Of a stretch of DNA of 64,000 bases, positions 43,157 through 52,762 are shown in pieces (position 1 is the stretch's first letter; each line of letters starts with the position of its first letter). Under the pieces are notes generated by a model. The model was given only the letters and a program-made list of their open reading frames with translations, did no database searches and had not been told where the DNA came from. The DNA comes from Rhodococcus jostii RHA1 (GTDB taxonomy: Bacteria > Actinomycetota > Actinomycetes > Mycobacteriales > Mycobacteriaceae), in the NCBI RefSeq assembly GCF_000014565.1, contig NC_008271.1:248001-312000 (forward strand). Direction: 5' to 3'. A program made the position numbers and the translations under genes.

Positions 43157-43504
43157 ATGAGCCGCCGTATCTCCCAGTCGATCACCCCGACGACCGAGGA
43201 CGTGGCCGCGCTGCGCGGTCCGTTCGTCGCCAAGGGTGCGAACGACCCTGTCATCAAGTCGCTTCGGGAATACTTCAAGAGTTCGGTCCCCACGTGGCTG
43301 GCCAAGCTCAGCGAGGAGCAGGAGCTGACCCGCGACCGGCTCGCAGAGATCCGAGCCGCCTCGTCGAAGCGCCGCGTCGTTATCGAAGCGCTGCCTGAGG
43401 GAAGCGCCCGTGACAAGGCCCTTACCGAGCTGGAGACGGCCGAGGCCGTCGTCGACGACATGGACAACGCGCTGTCCGGAGCCAGCGCCTTCGGGGTCAG
43501 CTAG
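43157..43504 (+). CDS. Small coiled-coil protein of the rightward conjugation operon
   Basis: 115 residues, with GAAAGGGAA upstream of the ATG. A short N-terminus leads to a long helical segment (LAKLSEEQELTRDRLAEIRAA) and an acidic C-terminus. No recognised family. It lies 88 bp after the FtsK-like gene and 2 bp before the ATPase gene. Confidence 0.7.
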   Translation: MSRRISQSITPTTEDVAALRGPFVAKGANDPVIKSLREYFKSSVPTWLAKLSEEQELTRDRLAEIRAASSKRRVVIEALPEGSARDKALTELETAEAVVDDMDNALSGASAFGVS

Positions 43505-43506
43505 AG

Positions 43507-45000
43507 ATGACGCCGACTGTCGATGTCGAGATCACCTCCAAGACTACTGCCCGCGCCACCCTGGCGGACGCCAACGTGCCTCCAATGAATCTGGAGGCGC
43601 ACGAAAGCAAGACGCTCTCCACTGTTGTGCACGAGTTTTTGCACAACATGGCGCAGGCCCAGGGCGTTGATGTCGAGGTGGTCTACCGGACAGCCAAGGA
43701 CACTCGGTTCCTGACCGTCGGCCCGGACGGGAAGGCAGAGGAACGTGCTCCGAGCATGCCCCTGCCGATCATCACCGAGGCCCCACCTGGACCGGTTGTG
43801 GAGCCTGTCTCCACGCCTAGGGGTGGGCCGGTGGTGGTGGCGGCCGAACAGATGGCCTACGAGGCTGCCCCGCAACCCGTCGATGCCTCTACACCATCCC
43901 GGGTGGGGCAGCGGCCGACCGGGCCGGTCACAGGCCCGATCAAGGGTCCACTGGATGTGCGCCCGCAGCTCTCCGCGCCGCACGTAACCCCCGACGACTC
44001 ACCCGACGTGGTTTCGCCCGCCCGCAAAGGACTGCGCGGCACCCTCAACACGCTCGGTTTCAAGCTCCCCCCAAAATCGGGATCCTCCGAGGAACGCGCA
44101 CGCCGCACCGCCGCTGTGACAGGTCGGTATATCGCTACCATCGGCCGGCAGGTGGACGCCGACGCGACGATTGTGGTACTCAACCCCAAAGGAGGCGTTG
44201 GAAAGACACCGCTGTTGCTCGGCATCGCCGACACCCTCGCGATGTACCGGCCGGCGACCTCGATTGTCGCCTTCGACGTCAGCGACTCCGGCGGCGGCCT
44301 CGCTGACAGGGCCGCAGTCGGCGCCGACCACGGACCCGACGTATGGGATGTCCTCGAACACGCCGAAGAGCTGACAGCCCCCGGAGTGCGGGCCAGCGCG
44401 CTGGGAAGGTTCACGATCCGACAGCCCACCGGCGTCGAGATCGTGCCCGGCTACCGGCGGATCGCTGCCGCGGCTATCGACCGCCACGCCTGTGAGATCC
44501 TCGCCTCGGTCCTGCGCCGGCACCGACAGTTGCTGCTCGTCGACACCGGCAACAACACAAACTCCTCGGCATGGCAGTGGGCCACCGAAGCCGATGTCGT
44601 CGTCATTCCTGTCCCCCTGCGCGGCACGATTCCCGGCACGGTCGCCGAGATGATCGATGACTTGGCGGGTGTGGCACCAGAGGTCCTCGACCGAGTGCTG
44701 ATGCTGATCACCGAAGGTCCCGACGATGACCCGGAAACCGAATTCGACGACGTGGAGAACTTCATCAGGGGCGGCATCGCGCCGGACAGGTTCGTGCGCA
44801 TTCCCTACGACCGGCTGCTGCACAGCGGCCGCATCAATTACCCGCAACTCCAGCCGAAGACCCGAACAGCGCTGATCGCCGCCGCCGCGAAGGTCGTCGA
44901 GCTGCTGAGCACCATCGACCCCACCGCCGGGGGACTGATCGACACCACCAAATTGCACTCGATCGCCCGCCCACAGCCCATCACCCGTATCCGCTCGTAA
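43507..45000 (+). CDS. ParA/MinD-like ATPase of the conjugation operon
   Basis: 497 residues. The N-terminal 200 are a Pro-rich linker after a small domain. The C-terminal 290 residues carry the deviant Walker A NPKGGVGKTPLLLG near residue 227 and LLLVDTGNNTNSS as Walker B. Similar long ParA-like proteins occur in actinobacterial secretion and transfer loci. It probably positions the transfer machinery or secreted substrate instead of segregating plasmids. Confidence 0.8.
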   Translation: MTPTVDVEITSKTTARATLADANVPPMNLEAHESKTLSTVVHEFLHNMAQAQGVDVEVVYRTAKDTRFLTVGPDGKAEERAPSMPLPIITEAPPGPVVEPVSTPRGGPVVVAAEQMAYEAAPQPVDASTPSRVGQRPTGPVTGPIKGPLDVRPQLSAPHVTPDDSPDVVSPARKGLRGTLNTLGFKLPPKSGSSEERARRTAAVTGRYIATIGRQVDADATIVVLNPKGGVGKTPLLLGIADTLAMYRPATSIVAFDVSDSGGGLADRAAVGADHGPDVWDVLEHAEELTAPGVRASALGRFTIRQPTGVEIVPGYRRIAAAAIDRHACEILASVLRRHRQLLLVDTGNNTNSSAWQWATEADVVVIPVPLRGTIPGTVAEMIDDLAGVAPEVLDRVLMLITEGPDDDPETEFDDVENFIRGGIAPDRFVRIPYDRLLHSGRINYPQLQPKTRTALIAAAAKVVELLSTIDPTAGGLIDTTKLHSIARPQPITRIRS

Positions 45001-45049
45001 TCCTTCGCTCACGTCGGTCTCTCGAGCACCACAGAACAGGAGCTACACC

Positions 45050-46264
45050 ATGCCCGTCACCAACCGCGCTACCCGCCGCCATGGCCGGCACCGCCGCCAG
45101 AGCGCCACCCAGGCCGCGACCGTGCTCGCGGTTATCACCGCAGCCCTCGCCTCCGGTCTCACACTCACCCCGTCCGCGGTCGCGGAACCGATCCAGGGCG
45201 GCGTCACCGGCGACAGCAACCAGGAAGGGGTCACCGGCGGTGACACCCAGACTGGAACCACCACCCCGACGCCTGCACCCGAGCCCGCGAACGCGCCCGC
45301 GACCCCGGCGGAGCCGGTGTACTGGGTCGACCCGCCCGCCGCATACCAAAACATCGAGTACCAGCCCCTCCCGAACTATGACTACGAGACCAACGCGTAT
45401 GTGGCGCCGGAGGACTACTACGTCGCACCGGTGCAGTGGGAGCAGTTGCATCTTCCGACTCCGGTGGAGCCGACGAAGCCCTTCATCGCACCCCGGGACA
45501 CCCTTCGTCTGGGTGAGCTGCACATCAAGCAACCAAACTGGGTGTCCGACATGGACCGGGACCGCACGAACAACACGATGGCCGTTGTGCAGGCAGGGGT
45601 CTCGACGGGTTGGCGGTCGATTGGTGTGGAAACCTCGCGGGCCGACCGGATCGCCGCCGCGCAGGTCGGTGCCGGAGCAGCCGGAGCAGCACTCGGCGCA
45701 GTCACCGCAGGCGGGGCGGCGGCCACCGCAGGCGCACTGGTCGGTGGCACCATCGGCGGCCTCGCCGGAATGACCGCGGGCAACGTCTTCCTTCCCGGAC
45801 TCGGGTGGGTGCCCGCCGGGATCGTCGGCACCGCCGCCGGGGCGGGAATCGGTGCCGCCGCAGCGGGCATCCCCGCCGCCGCTGCCGGCGCCTTGGTCGG
45901 CGGCGGAATCGCGGTGGCCGCAGTCACACCGATCGCTGCAGGCGACAAGGGCGAACCGAAGGAGATCGAAGTCCCGGACATCGACTCCGAAGCCGTGACC
46001 GCACAGACCGCGACGGTCCTCACGGACTGGGAGAACTCCGGCCAGATCGGACAGGCAGCCGCCTCCGCAGTGCAGGACACCGTCGAGTCCGCGCCCGCGA
46101 TCGACCACCAAGCCCGCGACTTCGTCGCTGCACAGCCCGGCGGGCAGCAGATCATCGAGCAGGTCGACAACACCCTGACCTCGTTCTTCAACGACGCCAC
46201 GCCCGGCCTGGCCGCAAACCTGTTGTCGGGCGCCGTCGGCGGCGGCATTCCGGCCGCGAACTGA
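45050..46264 (+). CDS. Exported protein with Gly/Ala-rich hydrophobic segment
   Basis: 404 residues. A twin-basic signal peptide ends near SAVAEP. The mature protein starts with Pro/Thr-rich and Tyr/Pro-rich stretches. Residues 200-300 are a long Gly-Ala hydrophobic stretch with GxxxG spacing (GGTIGGLAGMTAGN), like glycine-zipper proteins that insert into envelope membranes. It may form part of an outer-envelope channel. Confidence 0.75.
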   Translation: MPVTNRATRRHGRHRRQSATQAATVLAVITAALASGLTLTPSAVAEPIQGGVTGDSNQEGVTGGDTQTGTTTPTPAPEPANAPATPAEPVYWVDPPAAYQNIEYQPLPNYDYETNAYVAPEDYYVAPVQWEQLHLPTPVEPTKPFIAPRDTLRLGELHIKQPNWVSDMDRDRTNNTMAVVQAGVSTGWRSIGVETSRADRIAAAQVGAGAAGAALGAVTAGGAAATAGALVGGTIGGLAGMTAGNVFLPGLGWVPAGIVGTAAGAGIGAAAAGIPAAAAGALVGGGIAVAAVTPIAAGDKGEPKEIEVPDIDSEAVTAQTATVLTDWENSGQIGQAAASAVQDTVESAPAIDHQARDFVAAQPGGQQIIEQVDNTLTSFFNDATPGLAANLLSGAVGGGIPAAN

Positions 46265-46287
46265 CACCACGAAGGCGGGTGAACACC

Positions 46288-47001
46288 ATGAAGAAGACGA
46301 CCCTCGGCCGATCGACGCCGCGACACCCCGCGGTACTCGACCTTCTCGGTAGCCCATCCACCATCGACCATCCGCCGGGCGCCCGCACCATGGCGCCCGG
46401 CGGCCCGGCCACACCACTGCCCCCACCCCGGTCTCCTCTACCGTCCCCACGCGGCCGCCGCCTTGGAAAGAACGCGGTGGCCGACATTGCAGCGGTCGCC
46501 GTCGTGGTGGCCGGCGGTGTGGCCATCAGCCACCTGCGTAGCGGAGATAGTGAAACCGCCTCTCCGGCGGCCACAACCACCCCCACCGCCACCGTTGCAG
46601 TTGACGAGAATGGGCTGCCGATCCTCAACTTGCCCGAACCCGAGCAGACCGAAAACGCATCCGCGTCGGACGGGGATTGCCGGGCAGACCGCGGTGATCA
46701 GACGAGCGGCGCAGGCGTGATCGCAGCCTTCAACCACGCGTACTACAGCCTGCGCAACGGCGAAGCTGCCCGGGGCCTCGCCACCTCCACCTCATCGGTG
46801 CTGCCAGGTCCCGAACTGCAGAAGGTCATTGACGCGGTCCCGATCGGCACCAACTATTGCCTCCGCACCGCCGAGCTGGCCGACGGGGTCTACCTGGTCG
46901 ATCTGTCGGTAATGCAGCCGGCTCAGCCAGCCAAACGCGGCACCCAGACCGTCACCACCCAGGAGGTCGACGGCAAATGGTACGTCGACGTCTTCAACTG
47001 A
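46288..47001 (+). CDS. Membrane-anchored extracytoplasmic conjugation protein
   Basis: 237 residues from ATG 46288. One helix at about 63-80, then a Pro/Thr linker and a domain of about 120 residues with two Cys (SDGDC, NYCLRT) and the strands TVTTQEVDGKWYVDVF, a fold seen in NTF2-like extracytoplasmic domains. It follows the exported protein by 23 bp. Confidence 0.7.
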   Translation: MKKTTLGRSTPRHPAVLDLLGSPSTIDHPPGARTMAPGGPATPLPPPRSPLPSPRGRRLGKNAVADIAAVAVVVAGGVAISHLRSGDSETASPAATTTPTATVAVDENGLPILNLPEPEQTENASASDGDCRADRGDQTSGAGVIAAFNHAYYSLRNGEAARGLATSTSSVLPGPELQKVIDAVPIGTNYCLRTAELADGVYLVDLSVMQPAQPAKRGTQTVTTQEVDGKWYVDVFN

Positions 47002-47154
47002 GCACCCCCCCGCAAGGACTTCAGCGAAAGATGCCCGTGTCCTGCACACGGCCGCGATGTGCGGCCACCATCGCAGCAGAGACCGAAAAAGGAGCCTGGG
47101 TCACGCCGACACCCCGTTGAGGTGAAACGCCGAAATGGGTGAAGGTAGGCGTCA

Positions 47155-49167
47155 GTGTCCGTTCCGGTAATCGAGGTGCCAATGCCCGCCAGACGTTCGA
47201 GAACGCGTCGCACCGTCGCGCTGATCGCCACTGCGACCGTCGCCGGCGGCGGCGTCGCGCTTACCGCACCCGCGATCGTCAACGCCGCCCCGATGAACTG
47301 CGCGACGGCGTTCAACCTGTTCATCCCCGGCACATGGGAGACCAACGAGCACGCCGACCCAAACCGGCCGGTGGGCATGCTGGCTCCCATCGCGGAGGCG
47401 ATCAAGGCGAAGAACGGTGCCCGCGCGCAGGTATACACGCTGCCGTACATGGCGCGCGCGTTCGACAACGGCCACACCTACGCCGACAGCAAAGCCAACG
47501 CGGTCAGCAAGGCCACCGCCGTGCTGAAGAATTACACCGACAAATGCCCGGACGCGAAGATCACCATCACCGGATACTCCCAAGGTTCCGACGCCGCAGG
47601 TGATCTCGCGTCAGCAATCGGAAACGATCAAGGACCCGTCGATGCCGACCGGGTCCTCGGTGTGGCCCTGCTCGCCGATCCCGGTGCCGGTACGAAGGGC
47701 GCCGCGACGGTTGGGCCGAAGACCTCCGGGCAGGGGATCGCCGGTCCCCGGGAACAGGGCATGGGCAAGTTGTCGGGGCGGGTCGCCTCGATCTGTGACC
47801 CGAAAGACCTGTACTGCTCGATCCAAAAGGGTGCCAACCCGTTCCTCGGATCGCTCGGGTCGATTCTGTCGAAGACCACAGGCGCCGCCGATGGCGGAGA
47901 TGGCAACGCGGCGGTCGCCACCGCGCTGACGTCGGATTTCACTGGCGCCGACCTGCCCGGTCTCGGCTCGAATCTGGACGCTCTCGGAAAGCAACTGCGC
48001 GACACCGGCGGCTCCGTCGACGTGAACCAGATCGCCGACACTGCGACCGCGCTGTCGAAGACCCTCAGTCCCCTGGCCGAGCTGCTCCAGTCCGGGGCCG
48101 CAAACAGTGCCGCCACCGGCAACCTCGCCGCAGCCCTGGCAGGCACGCCGGAAAACGCCGCCGCGCAGGTCCTCACCACAGCCAGCCACGCGGACCTGAC
48201 TGGTGCGCTGGACTCGGTGGCCACAATCGCGAACACCGCGGCCAAGCTTTCGACTAGTGGCACCACCACGCTTTCCTCCACCGACCCTCAGATCTCGCAG
48301 CTCTCCACGACCGCCGCGTCACTCGGTAGCCAGATCGCCCCTGTGGCAACCACACCCGCAGATGCCCTATCGACCGCGTCGAGCGTGTTATCGGTCCTCA
48401 AACCGACAGTCGTCGTCGAGCAGGCCCTTAACGTGGTCACCGGCATCACCGCCCTCGACATCCCGAAGATCTTGCACAGCCTGATCGTGCTCCCACAGAA
48501 GATCGCCGCCGGCGATGTCCGCGGCGCCCGGGACGCCGCCCGGGAGCTGAACGTGCAGTTCGCGCCGTTGGTGAAGATGGCCGCTGCTGCCGATTTGAAG
48601 TGGGTCTCCCAAATACTCTCGATCATCCCAGACCCGACCGGCTACACCCAGATCGCAGCGCTGGTCACCAGCATTCTCGGCAACGTCGACGTGATCAAGC
48701 TGGCCAATATCGCCGGCCAGGCCCAGGAAATCGCCTGGGCCGCCGCGGACAAACTCTTCCCACCGCCCGGAGTGCTACCCGACCCGCTCGGTGCCGCGGC
48801 GCAGACCGCGGCGTTGATCCCCCTCGGCCTCGAACTCGCCTCGGTGGCCGCGAACATGCTCACCGGCAAAGCCAGCAAGACCGACCCCGCGCTACTGGGC
48901 AAGCAGGCCAACCCGGTGGGCAACGCGATCACCACGCAGGCCCAAACTCTCGACCTCGCAGGCCTGGCCGGATCAGTGTCCACGATGGCGCGCTCGCAGG
49001 GGGCCGAGGATCTCGCCGCGGTCGTCGGCGAGGGCCTGAACGCAGCCAGCTTCTTCGCCTCCGGTGCCCACCAGAGCTACCAAACCCTGGTCGTCGACAA
49101 CGCCGGCCGCAATGCCATCCAGTGGGTCTCCGATTGGCTGAACCTGCAAATCACCCGCGCCGTCTGA
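47155..49167 (+). CDS. Cutinase-family hydrolase with long C-terminal extension
   Basis: 670 residues from GTG 47155; ATG 47182 is an alternative. A signal peptide ends at VNAAP. The cutinase domain runs to about residue 245 with the nucleophile motif GYSQGSDAA and the ICDPKDLYC region with the catalytic Asp and Cys; the usual His could not be placed with certainty. The remaining 420 residues are Ala/Thr-rich helical repeats (LGSQIAPVATTPADA, TASSVLSVLK) of unknown role. Mycolic-acid actinobacteria use cutinase-like enzymes on envelope lipids, so it may help breach the outer membrane layer. Confidence 0.8.
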   Translation: MSVPVIEVPMPARRSRTRRTVALIATATVAGGGVALTAPAIVNAAPMNCATAFNLFIPGTWETNEHADPNRPVGMLAPIAEAIKAKNGARAQVYTLPYMARAFDNGHTYADSKANAVSKATAVLKNYTDKCPDAKITITGYSQGSDAAGDLASAIGNDQGPVDADRVLGVALLADPGAGTKGAATVGPKTSGQGIAGPREQGMGKLSGRVASICDPKDLYCSIQKGANPFLGSLGSILSKTTGAADGGDGNAAVATALTSDFTGADLPGLGSNLDALGKQLRDTGGSVDVNQIADTATALSKTLSPLAELLQSGAANSAATGNLAAALAGTPENAAAQVLTTASHADLTGALDSVATIANTAAKLSTSGTTTLSSTDPQISQLSTTAASLGSQIAPVATTPADALSTASSVLSVLKPTVVVEQALNVVTGITALDIPKILHSLIVLPQKIAAGDVRGARDAARELNVQFAPLVKMAAAADLKWVSQILSIIPDPTGYTQIAALVTSILGNVDVIKLANIAGQAQEIAWAAADKLFPPPGVLPDPLGAAAQTAALIPLGLELASVAANMLTGKASKTDPALLGKQANPVGNAITTQAQTLDLAGLAGSVSTMARSQGAEDLAAVVGEGLNAASFFASGAHQSYQTLVVDNAGRNAIQWVSDWLNLQITRAV

Positions 49168-49214
49168 CGACCCGGCGGCGTCAGTCCACGAGCGCACGAG
49201 AAGAGGCACACGCG

Positions 49215-49391
49215 ATGACAACCCACCGATCACACAACCCGTCCGCACGCTGGACCTGGTGCAGGCGCTGCAAACAACGCGGTTACTTCCTCAGATCCGA
49301 CGCCAAGACAGTCCGCAAACGTCTCCACACCACCAGAGGCCTGGCAGTCTTTCCCTGCCCGCACAACAACGACCTGTATCACGTCGGCTAA
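49215..49391 (+). CDS. Small Cys/His protein, possible zinc ribbon
   Basis: 58 residues from ATG 49215. WCRRCKQRGYFL and VFPCPHNNDLYHV give CxxC and CxH, a likely single zinc site. It fits between the cutinase-like and amidohydrolase-like genes. Too short for most gene finders. Confidence 0.65.
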   Translation: MTTHRSHNPSARWTWCRRCKQRGYFLRSDAKTVRKRLHTTRGLAVFPCPHNNDLYHVG

Positions 49392-49603
49392 CGCCCCACC
49401 GCACTCAGTCGAGGCATCATCACCAGACGCCAATTACGCAGACAGACAGGCCAAGGCCCAACGTGACGACGGCAGGCAACCGTCGCACGCGTGAAACATG
49501 CCCTCGAGCTGGGACCGTTTACGACCACGGTTCGGCCGACCCACCACAGACTCTCAGAACTACCGCCGAAGCACACCGACTGTCGCTTCCACGAAAGGCG
49601 CGC

Positions 49604-50404
49604 GTGAACAGCTTCTCGATCCTGCCAGGATGCCCGTCATCGCCGGTGATCCTGCACGTACCGCACGCCTCCCGCACGATTCCCCCGCAGGTCCGCGCAC
49701 AGCTGCTGCTCGACGACGCGGCACTCGACGCCGAACTGGACGAGGCCACCGATACCGATACCGACCTGATCGCCACGCTCGGTGCCGACCACGCACGCAC
49801 CCATCCGTGGATCGTGAAGAACGCCTTGTCCCGACTGGTCGTCGACCCCGAACGGTTCCCCGACGCAGCCGAACCCGCCACAGTCTTTGGCCGCGGTGCC
49901 GTTTACACCCGCGCATGCGACGGAAGGCGGCTCAGGGACGAACCATTCGCCGACACCGAGGGGCTCCTCGACGAGTACTTCCGTCCGTACGCCCGCGCTG
50001 TCGCCGAACTCGTCACCGACCGCATCGTCGCATGCGGACGAGCAGTGATCATCGATGTCCACTCCTACCCCGAACGCCCCTCCGGATTCGAGAACCCGGC
50101 CGCGGCACGACCAGCCCTGTGCATCGGCACGGATCCCCTCCACACCCCGGACTGGTTGACGAGCGCAACCCGCCGGGCCTTCCTGCCACTTGGGGAGATC
50201 GCTGAGAACACCCCCTACACAGGGTGTTACGTGCCGCTTAACCGCTACGGCCACGACGAACGCGTATCCGCCGTGATGGTCGAGCTGCGCCGGGACACCT
50301 ACCTGCCCGACGATGGTCGCCCAGGAAAACAATCGGTCGCGCAGCTCGGCACGTGCCTTGCCGCACTCATCGACACGGCAACCGAGGTCGGCGCCGATGT
50401 GTAA
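49604..50404 (+). CDS. N-formylglutamate amidohydrolase-family protein
   Basis: 266 residues from GTG 49604 (GAAAGG upstream). VILHVPHASRTIP gives the N-terminal metal-binding His pair region, VIIDVHSYP the DVHS motif, and the C-terminal VELRRDTYL a catalytic segment. The family hydrolyses N-formylglutamate or related amides; here it may act on cell-wall or amino-acid amides. Its stop overlaps the next start by 8 nt. Confidence 0.8.
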   Translation: MNSFSILPGCPSSPVILHVPHASRTIPPQVRAQLLLDDAALDAELDEATDTDTDLIATLGADHARTHPWIVKNALSRLVVDPERFPDAAEPATVFGRGAVYTRACDGRRLRDEPFADTEGLLDEYFRPYARAVAELVTDRIVACGRAVIIDVHSYPERPSGFENPAAARPALCIGTDPLHTPDWLTSATRRAFLPLGEIAENTPYTGCYVPLNRYGHDERVSAVMVELRRDTYLPDDGRPGKQSVAQLGTCLAALIDTATEVGADV

Positions 50405-51536
50405 ACCCAAGCCCGGACCACGCTGCACCCCGCACATGCGCAACCGTCTCCACCGCGCTGCGACGCGGTTGACCGAAGCCCGCCGCGACCTCGAAACCCA
50501 TCCGGACGCCGTCCATCTCCAGCACCGGCTCAGCAAGGCCGAATCCAACCACGCCGAGATCCAAGCCCTCTACGACGCCACACCGGGTGGCCAACAAGAC
50601 CTGCGGTCGGCGATCAAGAGCGAAGCCGGGCCCGCACGAAGCGACCTCGAGCGCCGCTTGGCGGCAGGTGACAGACTGCGTGCGAACCAAATCGAAGCAC
50701 TGAGCCGCGCCCGAAACATTGGGGAAGATGTTCGAACCGAAGGAGCTGACAGCAATGAATCACGAGCAGATGACGCAGGAGCGCAGGGAGGCGTTCTGGC
50801 GGAAGTACCGGTGGACGCCCGAACTGCCGCCGGAGCAGCGCAAGGCGATCGAGCAGGTCTGGACGGACGAGAAGATCGAGGAAGCCGAAGCCCTCGGCTT
50901 CTGATCGGTGGACGCCGAGTCGACCCGCTCGCCGCGCATCGCCGGCCAGAGTCCGAGCGAGCCGACTTCGCGGCGCGTGGGCTATCGAGCCCGACCCTGT
51001 ACGAGCTGCCGTCGTCGGATGCTGATCTGTACCGCACACAAATGCTGGAACTGACCCGCAACAACCGGTACGCATCCTCGGTCTACGTCTATGACGAGGG
51101 CGAATACGCCGAGATGAGGATACTGGTCACCGACGATGGAAAAGCCGGCGTTGCTCTGAAGGACGATGAAGTCGTCTCGGTGTTCTCCCATGCCTACGGC
51201 GCGCATCCCAACGCGGCACCGTCGATGCTGCGCCAGGCCACCGTCCTCGGAGGGCGGCGACTCGACTGCTTCGACACGGTTCTGCCGAACATCTATGCCG
51301 ACGCCGGCTTCGTCCCCGTCGCCCGGCTGGCATGGAACGACGACTACGCGCCCGACGGCTGGGACTACGACACCTACCGTCGCTACAACAATGGACGGCC
51401 AGACGTCGTGTTCATGGCCCACGATCGGGCAGCGGTCGGCTCACTGTATGACCGAGCGGCCGGTGAGTATGTCAGCGACTACGACGACGGTATCGCTGCG
51501 GCGAAGGCCTACCGGACCACACAAACGGGGCCGTAG
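50397..51536 (+). CDS. Two-part protein with GNAT-like C-terminus (frame continuity doubtful)
   Basis: A single open frame of 379 residues from ATG 50397. The N-terminal part (MCKPKPGPRCTPHMRNRL) is a Cys/Pro start followed by helices. The C-terminal part (MLELTRNNRYASSVYVYDE, GVALKDDEVVSVFSHAYGAH, LGGRRLDCFDTVLPNIYADAG) looks like a GNAT-type acyltransferase fold. Between about 50720 and 50905 the frame has low third-position GC and Arg/Gly-rich sequence, while another frame holds a well-formed ORF with its own ribosome site. The locus may be two genes or contain frameshifts. Confidence 0.6.
   Translation: MCKPKPGPRCTPHMRNRLHRAATRLTEARRDLETHPDAVHLQHRLSKAESNHAEIQALYDATPGGQQDLRSAIKSEAGPARSDLERRLAAGDRLRANQIEALSRARNIGEDVRTEGADSNESRADDAGAQGGVLAEVPVDARTAAGAAQGDRAGLDGREDRGSRSPRLLIGGRRVDPLAAHRRPESERADFAARGLSSPTLYELPSSDADLYRTQMLELTRNNRYASSVYVYDEGEYAEMRILVTDDGKAGVALKDDEVVSVFSHAYGAHPNAAPSMLRQATVLGGRRLDCFDTVLPNIYADAGFVPVARLAWNDDYAPDGWDYDTYRRYNNGRPDVVFMAHDRAAVGSLYDRAAGEYVSDYDDGIAAAKAYRTTQTGP
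50755..50904 (+). CDS. Nested 49-residue ORF
   Basis: ATG 50755 follows AAGGAG closely. The product (MNHEQMTQERREAFWRKYRW, then QRKAIEQVWTDEKIEEAEAL) is charged and helical with high third-position GC. It lies inside the 379-residue frame in a different phase. It could be an antitoxin-like or regulatory partner. An in-frame TTG start at 50719 is also possible. Confidence 0.5.
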   Translation: MNHEQMTQERREAFWRKYRWTPELPPEQRKAIEQVWTDEKIEEAEALGF

Positions 51537-51852
51537 ATGCTGTTCCTTCAGAAGCCGTTCGCGGCCCCTGGCGAGCTTCCGGGGGCCAGTTCGGCTGGGA
51601 TCGTCCATATCGATCTGCCGTCATGCGTCCCCCTCGAATGCCCCCGCCCGCCCCGTTAGCGGAGGATCGAGGGTGACGCTACTTCCCTGGGACTCCGTGT
51701 GCGCCGTCGGGTGCGGAAACACGCCCTCTTGGCCAGTGCAGCCGAGAACATCGGTGCCCCTGTGTCGTTCACGTGAACTACAATCCAGAAACGTCGGTGG
51801 CAACCGACTCGGGGTGACGGTCGGGCGCGCGGGGGCGGTGCCGGATCGTGGG
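51537..51852. other. Intergenic, nothing recognised
   Basis: Convergent ends of the rightward operon and the gene at 51853. No terminator hairpin stands out. Confidence 0.35.
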
Positions 51853-52440
51853 TTATGAGACGAGGTCCGGGGTGAGGGACAGGGCCGCCTGCGCCAGCCA
51901 CGGGTTGTGGTAGCGGGCGTAGGTGCACGGACCTGCTGCGGTGAGCCTATCCGCGAGGTCCCTCGCTGCGGTATCCAACGGCAGCTCAGCGAACTGGTCC
52001 AAGCTGATGTCGTAGCTGATCCAGCTGACTGCAACGGCGTCACCGCCGGCGGCGCGATGCACCGGTGTCACGAAGTCGAGGGCGTCGTACTGATCCTTCA
52101 GCACTGCGACCGGACGTCCGGCAGCTTTTTCCAGGACCGATTGTGTGACGAAGACGGTGCCGCTCAGGAGCGGTCCGTCGTCGTCCGTCAACAGACGCAG
52201 GTAGTAGGTCTCGATGGCGCCGACGTTGACCGTGAACAATCGGCGGTCCTCGGCGGTCCTGTTGGTGGTCGGCAGGCAGCTGACCGACCAGGTGTCCTGC
52301 TGCGTGGCAGCGGCGTTCGGCACGGCGGTGTCGAGGTATTCGCGCAGGATCTCCACGGCGGCGTCGTATTCGGGCATGGACTCGAGTTGGCGGAAGTTCT
52401 CTTCGGAGGCCGAGGGGTACCGCTGACCTGTGGTGTGCAT
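51853..52440 (-). CDS. Hypothetical soluble protein, 195 residues
   Basis: From ATG 52440 with AGGAG upstream. It reads as a mixed alpha/beta protein with Trp/Tyr-rich strands (TWSVSCLPTTNRT, YYLRLLTDDDGP). No signal peptide or recognised domain. Codon use supports expression. It stands alone between transfer genes and a decayed helicase. Confidence 0.65.
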   Translation of the reverse strand: MHTTGQRYPSASEENFRQLESMPEYDAAVEILREYLDTAVPNAAATQQDTWSVSCLPTTNRTAEDRRLFTVNVGAIETYYLRLLTDDDGPLLSGTVFVTQSVLEKAAGRPVAVLKDQYDALDFVTPVHRAAGGDAVAVSWISYDISLDQFAELPLDTAARDLADRLTAAGPCTYARYHNPWLAQAALSLTPDLVS

Positions 52441-52762
52441 GTGGCTCCTGAAGATTCTGTTTGACAACGTTAGTGAGATGTCGTGCTCGGATCGCATGAC
52501 ACCGTCGACGCCGCCGACACGATGACCCGATCGCACAGTCTGGCATGCACGCAGGTGCGCCGAGACCGTGCAGGCTGGGAGGACTGGACTTCTGCCTTGT
52601 CGCCCTGCGGCCGTTACCGGCCGGCTACAGCCCGATCACCCAGGCGTCGGCCACCGGCACACCGACCGTACGCCGCGCCGGCAACGACGCGTCCCATGAC
52701 TCAAAGACCCAACTTCCACACCTCGACATCGGACCCGCCCGCGACGCCTCGGATGAATGCGA
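52441..52762. other. Intergenic, nothing recognised
   Basis: Contains the promoter of the preceding minus-strand gene and the region where the helicase C-terminus should have been. No further helicase motifs in any frame. Confidence 0.35.
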
